From assembly GCF_011297335.1 (NCBI RefSeq), contig NZ_JAAOTJ010000002.1, positions 620,001-684,000 on the forward strand: a stretch of DNA of 64,000 bases. The letters run 5' to 3'. A program made the position numbers and the translations under genes. This DNA is from Catellatospora methionotrophica. GTDB lineage: Bacteria > Actinomycetota > Actinomycetes > Mycobacteriales > Micromonosporaceae. Below, in pieces: positions 8,917 to 20,888 of the stretch (the first letter of the stretch is position 1; each line of letters opens with the position of its first letter). The notes under the pieces were generated by a model. That model did not search any database. It worked only from the letters and a program-made list of their open reading frames with translations, and was not told the DNA's origin.

Positions 8917-9305
8917 GTGGCTGTTGCCGTCCAGGAGCTCGTGTGATCAGGGGACCCGGCCGGGTGGTGGGCCAGGCCGTCTGCGGGCGGCACGTGATCC
9001 TCCACTGTGGAGGGACTGATGTCGTCGCCGCGCATGGATTTTGCCACAGCGCCGTCATTGTCGGCGTGCTCGATGCGAGCGGAGTGGCTCGGCCCGGGTT
9101 CTGCCGCCGCCGGTGAATCTGCCGCCGGGCGCGCCCGATTCTGCCTGCGCCGGGCGGCCGCGGCACCGCCTCGCCGCGGAAACGTGGTGGATATCCGCAG
9201 GTGAACGGCCTGGCTGCGGGACTCGGGCGGGTCACCGGCAACGGTCGCGCGGATCGGTTCGCGGTGGGGTGAAGCGCCGTCCGGTGCGCATACGGTGCCC
9301 CCGTC
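8917..9305. other. 389-bp divergent intergenic region between two SARP-family genes
   Basis: No gene is supported here; a 65-codon plus-strand ORF lacks family features. It holds a perfect palindrome at 8999-9013 (7-base arms) and a TACGGT -10-like hexamer at 9290-9295, only ten bases from the first ATG of the downstream gene, which raises the possibility of leaderless or near-leaderless expression. Confidence 0.6.
8999..9013. promoter_or_regulatory. perfect palindrome CCTCCAC-T-GTGGAGG upstream of the AfsR-like gene
   Basis: Seven-base perfect arms around one base, 82 bp upstream of the AfsR-type start codon. Compact symmetrical sites like this usually bind homodimeric regulators; the XRE domain encoded next to it is one candidate. 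It could also be a short RNA hairpin. Confidence 0.4.
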
Positions 9306-10124
9306 ATGAGGGATTCGGGGATGGGGACCGTGATGGAGATCCGGATGTTGGGGCCGCTGGAGGTCCTGGCGGGTGGACGGGGTGTGGCGTTCGGGGGAGT
9401 GCGCCAGCAGCAGATCATGGCGATGCTGCTGGCGCACAGCGACCGCTGGGTGGGGGTGTCGCGGCTGGTCGACTGCCTGTGGCCGGACGATCCGCCCGCG
9501 ACGGCCGACCGGCAGGTGCGCAACTGCGCCGCGTCGCTGCGCCGGACCCTGGTCGAGGCGGGGCTCGCGCCTGCCGACCTGGCCGTGGGCTCGGGGGGTT
9601 ATCTGCTGCGTACGGTCGGGTGCGAGGTGGACCGGCAGCGGTTCGAGTCGCTGGTGGCGGCCGCCCGCCGGGACCGCGACGCCGGTGATCTGCCCGCGGC
9701 GGCCGCCGGTTTCCGGGCCGCCGACCGGTTGTGGCGCGGACCTGCGCTGGCGGGCCTGGCCGAAGGCGCCCTGGCCGCCGAGGCGCTGCGCCTGGAGGAG
9801 TGGCGGTTGCAGGCCGTGGAGGACCGGGTGGCCGTCGAACTCGATCTGGGGCTGCACCGGGTGCTGGTGCCCGAACTGCTGTCACTGGCCGACGCGCATC
9901 CCGGCCGGGACCGGCTGCAGTGTGCCCTGATGGTGGCACTGTGCCGGGCCGGTAGCGCCGCCGGCGCCCTGCACGCCTTCGACCGGGTCCGCTCGCGGCT
10001 GAGCGTGGAACTGGGCGTGCCACCTGGTAGCGCCCTGCAGCGGGCCCGAAGGGCGATCCTCGCCGGGGTCCCGTTCGGGCTCGACGACCTGCTCCCGTCG
10101 GCACTGGCCGCGTACGCCCGCTGA
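9306..10124 (+). CDS. small SARP-family transcriptional regulator (winged helix plus BTAD)
   Basis: Up to 272 aa. MEIRMLGPLEVLAGG begins an OmpR-type winged helix (to ~residue 105), followed by a bacterial transcriptional activation domain (DRQRFESLVAAARRDRDAGD... VELGVPPGSALQ). This is the standard SARP layout without NTPase or TPR parts. Starts at 9306, 9321 and 9333 are all possible; 9333 gives the canonical SARP N-terminus and 9321 has GAGGG at good spacing. The family activates antibiotic gene clusters, but no cluster is seen next to it. Expression is divergent from the 1000-aa AfsR-type gene, so cross-regulation through the shared 389 bp is plausible. Confidence 0.88.
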   Translation: MRDSGMGTVMEIRMLGPLEVLAGGRGVAFGGVRQQQIMAMLLAHSDRWVGVSRLVDCLWPDDPPATADRQVRNCAASLRRTLVEAGLAPADLAVGSGGYLLRTVGCEVDRQRFESLVAAARRDRDAGDLPAAAAGFRAADRLWRGPALAGLAEGALAAEALRLEEWRLQAVEDRVAVELDLGLHRVLVPELLSLADAHPGRDRLQCALMVALCRAGSAAGALHAFDRVRSRLSVELGVPPGSALQRARRAILAGVPFGLDDLLPSALAAYAR

Positions 10125-10135
10125 GACCAGGCAGG

Positions 10136-10174
10136 CAGGGGCCCGGCGGCATGGAACGCGCCGCCGGGCCCCTG
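10136..10174. terminator. bidirectional 15-bp stem terminator
   Basis: Perfect 15-base inverted repeat (10136-10150 with 10160-10174) with a 9-base loop, in the 55-bp gap between the convergent SARP gene and the large secreted enzyme gene. Confidence 0.8.
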
Positions 10175-10179
10175 TTCGG

Positions 10180-13100
10180 TCAGCAGACGTAGAACGTCTT
10201 CGGTGGGCTGAACAGCAGCGGGATGGTCAGGTACGGCTGCCCGTGGGTCTTCAGGGTGCCCTGGGTCGGCTCGTACGTGCCGGAGGTCATCTGGCACTTG
10301 GTGTACATCGCGCCCAGCATCGTGCCCTCGGCCCGGTTCTCCGCGGTCGGGACCAGGCGCAGGCGGGTGCTGTTCGTCGACGTCTCACCGTAGAACATGT
10401 CCCACACGCCTCCCCGCTCGCTGGAGTAGAACGGGTACTCGTCGCACTGGTACCCGGTGGGGCGCGGGGTCGGGCAGGTGGTCTGCCCGACGCCGACCAG
10501 GTTCATCCAGCTGCGGCTGAGCACCGCCTCCTTCTGCGCGCCGCTCACGTACCTGTTGAGCAGCCACTGCGGGTTGCCGATGATGGCGTCGTCGTCGTTG
10601 ATCGCCGCCCCGTTGGCGTCGGTGGCGGTGGGGAACAGGATCGGCACGCTCATGCAGGGATCGCCGGTCAGGCCGGACCGTGCCGCCAGGTTCAGGCAGC
10701 GCAGGGCCGCCTCGTCGGCCTGCGCCTGGGTGATCTGCCACCCGTCGGACGAACGGCTGGCGACATAGTTGAAGATCCGCTGGGACACCATGGCGCGGTG
10801 GCTGTAGCCCTGCAGTGCGCTGTTGGCCAGGTCGGCGTAGGCGCGGTAGCCGGCGACGGTCGGGTGGAAGCTGCCGGCGCCGGGGGTGGCGCTGCCGCTG
10901 CCCGTCGTCGACGTGGCGGTGAGCGCGTTGAGCCACGAGTTGGGGGTCGCCGGGCAGGCGGCGTGGCTGTTCTGGCCGACGCCCACGAGCCAGGTGGTGT
11001 TCGGCTCGACGAACCGGATGTTCGCGCCCTCGTCCTTCACCTCCTGGACGGCCTTGGCGATGGTGGTGGTCAGCAGTCCGGCCAGGCTGTTGAGGAAACT
11101 CTGCGTCTGCGGCCCGAGGTTGTAGCAGCCCTCGGACGGGAGGTTGGGGAACATCTGCGGATAACCCATCACGAGGATCTTCGCGTTCGGGGCCTTGGCG
11201 CGGATCGCCCGGTAGACCGCCTTGAGGTGCTGGGGGAGCTGGTTGCGGATGAGGTTCGACTGGTAGTCCTTGAGCGGAGCGGGGTCGACGACGTCGGTGC
11301 CGTGGACGTCACGGGTGAGCCGGTAGTCGCTGTCGTAGCAGTTGCCCAGTGTCATGACGCAGCCGTTGAGCACGTCGCCGAACCGGGCGTCGTTGCCGCC
11401 GATGGACACGGTGACCAGCGTGGTGTCGACGTCGAGGTAGCCCTGGTCCACCTGGGCGACCTCGCCGAAGTGCTGGTCGGCCGCGCCCCAGCTCGTGCTG
11501 CCGCGCAGGTCGTCGGCTGTCGGCGGGTTGTTGACCGCGTCCCGGGTCAGGCTGACGGTCATCGCGCCCGAGCAGGCGATGAACCCGAACGAGGCTTTGC
11601 CCTCGGCGGCCTCCTGCGCGATCGGTGCGGCGTGTCCCGGCAGGGTGACCTTGCGCGGGTAGGCGTCGTCGCGGGAGCGGTGGCAGGCGTTCTTGTCCTC
11701 GCCGTCGCTGACCGTGTGCAGGTAGTCGCTGTTGCGGTCGTACGGCGCGGCACCCTCACCGGAGGAGTACGAGTCGCCCATCGCCACGTAGATCGCCGAC
11801 GGTGCCTGCGTCGGCACGAACGCGACCGCGTCGAAGATGATCGCGTCCTCGCCGCGCCCGTCGGAGGTCTCCGTGCTCAGCGACACGCTGGGCTTGCCGT
11901 TGACCGGGAACACGCCCAGGTCGATCCAGCGGTGCTCGCGCCAGGCCTGGTTGACGACCCGGTACCTGGTCTGGCCGTTGCCGAGGTTGACGACGTACTT
12001 GGCCTGGCGGGTCCACGCCCCGTGGTCGGGGACCGACACCATGATCCGGGTCCAGCCGTTGATGGCCTGCGACGCGGACCAGGTGCCGGTCACCTTCAGC
12101 GAGCCGCCGTTGGCGCCCTGGACGCGGGTGTACGCCCGCCACAGGTGCCCGCCGAACCCTGCCCCCACCTGGTGGAAATCGATCTTCGACGGACGGTTGC
12201 CCGCCGAGTCGCCGGCGAAGTCCAGCGCGAACGTGCCCGCGTTGGTGAAGTTGCGGGGGCAGCCGGTCCGCACCGAGCGGATGTCGTCGGCGACGTCGTC
12301 GACGATGCGCGCGCCCGCGGGCAGCCCGGTCAGGTCGCACCGGGGCGGGAAGCTGGTGCCGTCGTCCTGGTAGGCGTAACCGGGGTCGAAGCGCAGCACC
12401 TCGTTGCCGCACCGCGAGCAGGACGCGCCGGGATCGGTCTGCCAGCCCACGGGCCGGTTGAACCAGCACTTCAGGTCGTACCAGCCGGCGTCGTCGATGT
12501 GACCGCACGGGCCCGCGGGCTCGCCGACGACGTCCTCCTCGTTCGGCGGGAACAGCGCGCCGGGCACGCAGTCGTTGGTGGCGTCGCAGAACTTCGTCAG
12601 CGGCGGCTTGACCGACGCCCGTGCCTCGGCGGTGGTCCACCAGGCGGCCCGGTAACCGGCGACCGTGGTCTCCGGCGTCTCGCTGGCCTCGATCGGATGC
12701 CCCGCCCAGCCCATGATCTTCTCCGGGTACGGCCACCACTGCGGGTTGCGGGCGTCGTCGTAGCTGACCTCCAGGAACGCCTTGCGCTGCGGGTTGAACC
12801 GGGGGTTGATCGGGTTGTTGCCCCAGCCGACACCCCACGCCCCGTTGTTGGCCGCGGCCTCACTCTGCGGGTGGTAGCCGCTGTTGTACGCCCACACGGC
12901 GAAGAACCAGTTCTCCAGCGCCGCCGGGTTGCCGTCGTGGATCATCAGCCCGCCCTGCCGCGTCTGGTTCCACTTGTCCTGCAGGATGCGCAGGCCGGCC
13001 GCGATGTTAGTGGCGAAGTCCAGCGCCACGGCCCGCTGCGTCTGGTACGTCCACGCGGTGTCGTCGGGGCCCTTCTCGTGACCGGCGAGTCGCATGTGGT

Positions 13101-14820
13101 CGGTGACCTGCGTGAGCCCGTACCCGCAGTCGGACTTGGTCCAGTTGATGGCCCAGTCGTCGTCGGGGTTGGCGTTGTAGATCTCGCGGCCGTAGAAGTT
13201 GCCGATCAGCGGGTTCGCGGTGACGCCCGGCAGGGCGAACCGCGACGCCTGCCACATGTTCGACTCCTGGGCGATGATGCCGAGCATGATCTGCGCCGGG
13301 ACCCGCCCGCCGCCGATCAGCGGGATGCTGGGGAACAGACCCTGCGGGGTGTACGCCGGCATGCCGAGGTTCTTCCAGTCGGCGGGCCGGGCCAGGTGCA
13401 GCGAGTTCGTGATCGCCTGGTCCACCGCCCATTCGACCTGGCGCGGCTTGGGCTGCATGGCCTGGTTGCGCGGGTCGTTGCGGGGCACCGAGCAGTAGCG
13501 CTCGGCGTCGACGGGGTTGTCGGCCGAACTCGTCGTCGTGGCCGTCTTGAGGCGCAGCCCGGCACCGGCCGGAGCCGCGCCGAGCAGCAGCGGGTTCACG
13601 GCCGTGCCCGCCGCGGCGTTCGCGCCGCTGACGTGCGGGCCGACGCGGAAGTCCAGCCGCGCACCGCCTGCCAGCACCTTCGCCTGCACGGTGACGGTAC
13701 GCGCACCGGCCTGCGGGTCGACGGCCAGCCGCGGGTCGACGCCGGCGGCCACGCTCACACGGGTCAGGGCGAGCGCTCCGGTGGAGGACGGCTCGCTGCC
13801 CACCGGCACGTCCAGCACGCGGACACTGCCGGGCAGCGCCGCCACCCGGGTCGGCCGTCCGGTCACGAACGCCTTGCCGTTCGCGCCACGGGTCAGGCCC
13901 AGTTCGGTCAGGTCGCCCTCGGCCAGCAGCGCCGCCGGGGCGGCCGTGGCGGTCGAGGTGTGCCGCACCCGGACCTTCACGCCGTCGTGCTCGGCGAACG
14001 TCACCTGCCCGGAACCGTCGGGCACGAGCCGGAACGCCACGCCGGTGGTCGGCGCGAGCGGCTTGGTCGTGCCGTCGGTGCCGACACGGACCAGCCTGCC
14101 GGGACCTGCGGCGACGATGCCGTCGCTGGTCGGCACGGCCGAGGTGACCTCGGTGCGCAGGCCGATCGGCGTGGACAGTTTGCCGGTCGCGGAGTCCACG
14201 GTGAACAGGCGGCTGCGGATGGCGGTGGGGGCCGGGTCGTCGGCGCGGTCGCCGCCGAACTGGCTGATGACCGCGGTCTCCCCGGCTCCGCAGCCGGGGT
14301 TGAAGTACGCCAGGGAGCTCTGCACGCTGAGCTTGCGGACCGCGCCGGTCTGCAGGTCCACCACGGCGGTGAAGGCGCCCCGGTCGAACAGGTCGGCCTT
14401 GTTGGTGAACGTGCGCGGCGCGTACGCCACGACCAGCCGCCGGCCGGAGCCGGTCAGGCAGGCGTTGCCGATCCACATGTCGGTGTCGAAGCCCGGCTCG
14501 GCCAGCGTCGCCGCCGTCTGCCAGGTGTACCCGCTGCGGGCCGTGGCCACCAGCACGTGCAGGCCGGTCGCGTCACCGGAGGTCGTCCACGCCGTGTCGG
14601 CCGAGGTCCGCCAGCCCTTGGGCAGGACCGTGTCGCGGCGTTCGGCGGCGACGCTGTTGGTCACGCCGCCGACGGTCGTGACCGTGGCCGGGTCCCCGGG
14701 GGGCGGCCCGGCGCCCTCGGGTGCGGCCTGGGCGCCTAACACGCCCATCGACAGGAGCAGTGCCACCGCCCCTGTCGCGGCGACGATCCTCGCCGCTGTC
14801 CGTACTACTGGAAACCTCAC
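10180..14820 (-). CDS. giant secreted enzyme: lytic transglycosylase-like, golvesin-like, SGNH hydrolase and NucA/NucB nuclease domains
   Basis: A 1546-aa protein from a GTG with GGGAGGA upstream. It has a signal peptide (RFPVVRTAARIV... ending MGVLGAQA). Residues ~45-440 look like beta-propeller-type repeats. A lysozyme-like/SLT domain centres on AQESNMWQ (Glu at 519), with GYGLTQVTDHM and WAYNSGYHP. A golvesin/Xly-type domain lies at ~890-1005. An SGNH/GDSL hydrolase follows: GDSYSSGEG (Ser 1017), IGGNDARF (~1143) and SFHPTVAGY (His 1319). The last ~90 residues contain CDEYPFYSSERGG (Glu 1461), the signature of NucA/NucB deoxyribonucleases. Expected activity outside the cell: peptidoglycan cleavage, ester hydrolysis and DNA degradation. 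The frame continues 51 codons upstream, but without a better start. Confidence 0.88.
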   Translation of the reverse strand: MRFPVVRTAARIVAATGAVALLLSMGVLGAQAAPEGAGPPPGDPATVTTVGGVTNSVAAERRDTVLPKGWRTSADTAWTTSGDATGLHVLVATARSGYTWQTAATLAEPGFDTDMWIGNACLTGSGRRLVVAYAPRTFTNKADLFDRGAFTAVVDLQTGAVRKLSVQSSLAYFNPGCGAGETAVISQFGGDRADDPAPTAIRSRLFTVDSATGKLSTPIGLRTEVTSAVPTSDGIVAAGPGRLVRVGTDGTTKPLAPTTGVAFRLVPDGSGQVTFAEHDGVKVRVRHTSTATAAPAALLAEGDLTELGLTRGANGKAFVTGRPTRVAALPGSVRVLDVPVGSEPSSTGALALTRVSVAAGVDPRLAVDPQAGARTVTVQAKVLAGGARLDFRVGPHVSGANAAAGTAVNPLLLGAAPAGAGLRLKTATTTSSADNPVDAERYCSVPRNDPRNQAMQPKPRQVEWAVDQAITNSLHLARPADWKNLGMPAYTPQGLFPSIPLIGGGRVPAQIMLGIIAQESNMWQASRFALPGVTANPLIGNFYGREIYNANPDDDWAINWTKSDCGYGLTQVTDHMRLAGHEKGPDDTAWTYQTQRAVALDFATNIAAGLRILQDKWNQTRQGGLMIHDGNPAALENWFFAVWAYNSGYHPQSEAAANNGAWGVGWGNNPINPRFNPQRKAFLEVSYDDARNPQWWPYPEKIMGWAGHPIEASETPETTVAGYRAAWWTTAEARASVKPPLTKFCDATNDCVPGALFPPNEEDVVGEPAGPCGHIDDAGWYDLKCWFNRPVGWQTDPGASCSRCGNEVLRFDPGYAYQDDGTSFPPRCDLTGLPAGARIVDDVADDIRSVRTGCPRNFTNAGTFALDFAGDSAGNRPSKIDFHQVGAGFGGHLWRAYTRVQGANGGSLKVTGTWSASQAINGWTRIMVSVPDHGAWTRQAKYVVNLGNGQTRYRVVNQAWREHRWIDLGVFPVNGKPSVSLSTETSDGRGEDAIIFDAVAFVPTQAPSAIYVAMGDSYSSGEGAAPYDRNSDYLHTVSDGEDKNACHRSRDDAYPRKVTLPGHAAPIAQEAAEGKASFGFIACSGAMTVSLTRDAVNNPPTADDLRGSTSWGAADQHFGEVAQVDQGYLDVDTTLVTVSIGGNDARFGDVLNGCVMTLGNCYDSDYRLTRDVHGTDVVDPAPLKDYQSNLIRNQLPQHLKAVYRAIRAKAPNAKILVMGYPQMFPNLPSEGCYNLGPQTQSFLNSLAGLLTTTIAKAVQEVKDEGANIRFVEPNTTWLVGVGQNSHAACPATPNSWLNALTATSTTGSGSATPGAGSFHPTVAGYRAYADLANSALQGYSHRAMVSQRIFNYVASRSSDGWQITQAQADEAALRCLNLAARSGLTGDPCMSVPILFPTATDANGAAINDDDAIIGNPQWLLNRYVSGAQKEAVLSRSWMNLVGVGQTTCPTPRPTGYQCDEYPFYSSERGGVWDMFYGETSTNSTRLRLVPTAENRAEGTMLGAMYTKCQMTSGTYEPTQGTLKTHGQPYLTIPLLFSPPKTFYVC

Positions 14821-15241
14821 GTCGTCCTCCCACCATCGCTGTGCATGGCGGGCAACGTAGAGCGGCTCGGCACCGCATCGGCATCGTTGGCGCACGCGGA
14901 GCGCATCGATGCGAAGCTGGTCGTCCAACGCGGACAGAAGGTATAGGACGGTCGGCACGCGATGAGCCTTCACAACGGCGGGGGAGTCTGCTTAACTGTC
15001 TGCACCTCGCCGGGAGAGCGCTCTCCGGTAACCTGCGCGGAAGGAGGCGGTAACACGAATCCACCTCAGTCGTGGCTGGCCATGCCGCTTCATGGCAGGC
15101 GGGCGACATAGGCGGCACCGTATGTCGGGCCGCGACCCAGTCTGAGGCCCATCGGCCCACGATGCGGCTGACAGTGCACGTTCCAGACGTGATCGGCGCA
15201 CGTCTTCATGGGATTCACTTCGGGAGAGGTGCCAACCGATC
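14821..15241. other. 421-bp divergent regulatory region between two giant secreted-protein genes
   Basis: No gene is supported. It contains a 14-base perfect palindrome (15013-15026) and an inverted repeat GCCATG-N6-CATGGC at 15079-15096. Both flanking genes start at its edges, so either or both sites may control either gene. Confidence 0.6.
15013..15026. promoter_or_regulatory. LacI-type operator-like palindrome GGAGAGCGCTCTCC
   Basis: Perfect 14-base palindrome with a central CG step. It resembles the GAGCGCTC-centred operators bound by LacI/CebR-family sugar repressors upstream of glycoside-utilisation genes in actinomycetes (family knowledge; no alignment run). It lies 215 bp before the ThuA/GSDH gene and 192 bp before the start of the divergent enzyme gene. 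Confidence 0.5.
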
Positions 15242-19117
<3,876 letters not shown>

Positions 19118-19136
19118 CCTGGTAGAACGGCACAAC

Positions 19137-19172
19137 GCCGGGCGCGGAGGACTCAGGTCCGCCGCGCCCGGC
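19137..19172 (+). terminator. terminator of the ThuA/GSDH gene
   Basis: Arms GCCGGGCGCGG (19137-19147) and CCGCGCCCGGC (19162-19172), 11 bp perfect, with partial pairing inside the loop; starts 20 bases beyond the stop codon. Confidence 0.75.
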
Positions 19173-19308
19173 CTGTTCTTGCGAACTCATGTTCGCCGAC
19201 CCGGCACTTATCCAACCGTGGCTGGCCGCCACGTCGTGACGGGCGCTGTGGCACGTCTCATCCCGTGTCGTGCTGACACGGCACCGGCCACGACATGAGG
19301 ATGTGGGC

Positions 19309-20130
19309 ATGAGTTCACCGCAGCCCGCCGTCGACCCCTCCCCGGATCACCGGTACCTGCTCGACAACGCGCGGGTGCAGGCGGGCGAGCGGTTCACCTG
19401 GCTGGCCAGGCTGTTCGACGGGGTCACGCGCGGGCACTTCGACCGGCTCGGTGTGAGCGCGGGATGGCGCTGCTGGGAGGTCGGCGCGGGAGGAACCAGC
19501 GTCCCCGAGGCGCTCGCCGCGGCGGTCGGGCCGACCGGATACGTGCTGGCCACCGACATCAACCCCGCCTGGCTGGACCCGCGCGGCGGGTACGAGGTGC
19601 TGCGGCATGACGTCGTCGCGGATCCGCCGCCGCAGCCGGGCACGTTCGACCTCGTACACGCGCGGCTGGTGCTCGTCCACGTGCCCGACCGTGCCCGTGC
19701 GCTGGCGACGATGGTCGCGGCGCTGCGTCCAGGCGGATGGCTGCTGATCGAGGACGCCGACACCGAGCTGCAGCCGCTGGCCTGCCTCGACGAGATCGGC
19801 CCGGCGCAGCAGCGCGCCAACCGGCTGCGGCGGGCCGTCCGGGAGCTGATGACCCGCCGGGGCGCCGAACTGCGCTTCGGCCGTACGCTGCCGCGGGCGC
19901 TGCGGGCAGCGGGCCTGGCCGACGTCGAGGCATCGGGCTGCTTCCCGGTCGGCGGCGTGGCCTGCGACCGGCTGGAGGCCGCGACGGTGCGCATGGTCCG
20001 CGCCGAGCTGCTGGCCGCAGGGCTGACCGACGACGCCGAGATCGACGCGCATCTGGCCGCCGTCGACGCCGGCGAACTCGACCTCACCCTCGCGCCGCTG
20101 ATCTCGGCCTGGGGACGCCGCCCGGACTGA
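19309..20130 (+). CDS. class I SAM-dependent methyltransferase
   Basis: The 273-aa protein has a Rossmann methyltransferase core. Motif I reads CWEVGAGGTSVPEALA, the acidic end of strand 2 is LATDINP, and FDLVHARLVLVHVPDRA is motif II/III, followed by LRPGGWLLIEDAD. The N-terminal HRYLLDNARVQAGERF segment is typical of actinobacterial small-molecule methyltransferases. Start chosen at ATG with GAGG 8-10 bases upstream; the frame is open 13 codons further. Substrate unknown and neighbours give no clue. Confidence 0.88.
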   Translation: MSSPQPAVDPSPDHRYLLDNARVQAGERFTWLARLFDGVTRGHFDRLGVSAGWRCWEVGAGGTSVPEALAAAVGPTGYVLATDINPAWLDPRGGYEVLRHDVVADPPPQPGTFDLVHARLVLVHVPDRARALATMVAALRPGGWLLIEDADTELQPLACLDEIGPAQQRANRLRRAVRELMTRRGAELRFGRTLPRALRAAGLADVEASGCFPVGGVACDRLEAATVRMVRAELLAAGLTDDAEIDAHLAAVDAGELDLTLAPLISAWGRRPD

Positions 20131-20158
20131 GCGGACTGTAGGAGTACGACCCGCTGGT

Positions 20159-20818
20159 TCAGCGATCGAGGCCGAGGGTTGCCGCGATCTGCCGTACGAA
20201 GTCCTCTTCGCTGCTGTCGGTGGTCGTCGCGAGCGCGGTGAGGCCGAGTTCGGTGGTCTGCCGGGCGAGCCGGTCGGTGAACATGGCGTCGCGCTGGAGC
20301 AGGTTGTCCAGCGCGCGTCGCGGATCGCTGGTCTTGGCGATGAAGCCCCACCCGGTGCCGCCGCGGGCGTCGAAGACGGCCTTGCGTAACGATGGGGACC
20401 CGAGCAGCCACACCGCGCGATGCTGGTCGGCGAGCAGGGGCTTGACGAGCTCCGGTAGCAGGCGGAAGCCCTCGGCGACGACGGGCCGGTCGGCGGGCAG
20501 GCGGAGCAGGTCGGCGATGATCTGTTCGAAGCCCTCGCCGTGGTACCAGTGGAAGGTCTGGAGCATCTCGTGCGGTGTCCGGTTGACCCACCGGTCGTCC
20601 ATGTCCATGGCGGCGAACCTGCTCAGGCGCGGCGCGGTGTCGGCGGGCAGACGGCGGGCGTGGTCGGGCATGGCGGCGTCGGTGTCGTACACGCCGAGCC
20701 CGTAGCGGGCGGCGAGACGCCTGGCGGCGGTCGATTTGCCCGAGCCGCTGCTGCCGCCGATCCAGTAGACGTGGCTCAGCCGTCGCGGCAGCCCAGCTGG
20801 GTCGGGTCTGGAGTGCAT
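20159..20818 (-). CDS. P-loop kinase-like ATPase (uridylate/shikimate-kinase-like fold)
   Basis: The 219-aa protein has an N-terminal Walker A, WIGGSSGSGKSTAARRLA (around residues 19-36), and DTDAAMPDHAR following strand 2. No helicase or sensor domains are present, so it belongs to the small nucleoside/antibiotic-type kinase group of AAA_18/AAA_33 P-loop proteins. RBS GAGGAGGAACG before the ATG is strong. The substrate is not identifiable. It lies 28 bases past the convergent methyltransferase gene with no obvious functional link. Confidence 0.82.
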   Translation of the reverse strand: MHSRPDPAGLPRRLSHVYWIGGSSGSGKSTAARRLAARYGLGVYDTDAAMPDHARRLPADTAPRLSRFAAMDMDDRWVNRTPHEMLQTFHWYHGEGFEQIIADLLRLPADRPVVAEGFRLLPELVKPLLADQHRAVWLLGSPSLRKAVFDARGGTGWGFIAKTSDPRRALDNLLQRDAMFTDRLARQTTELGLTALATTTDSSEEDFVRQIAATLGLDR

Positions 20819-20888
20819 CGTTCCTCCTCGCGGCGTGACGGCGCCAGCACTGTGCCCGGCGGTGTGTCGCCGATGCCTTGTGGAGGTT

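Noticed and set aside
10243-14739. Very long plus-strand open frame (1498 codons) opposite the giant secreted enzyme
   Set aside because: High-GC codon bias leaves antisense frames open. The translation is Gly/Arg/Val/Ala-rich with no domains, while the minus strand has a signal peptide, RBS and catalytic motifs.
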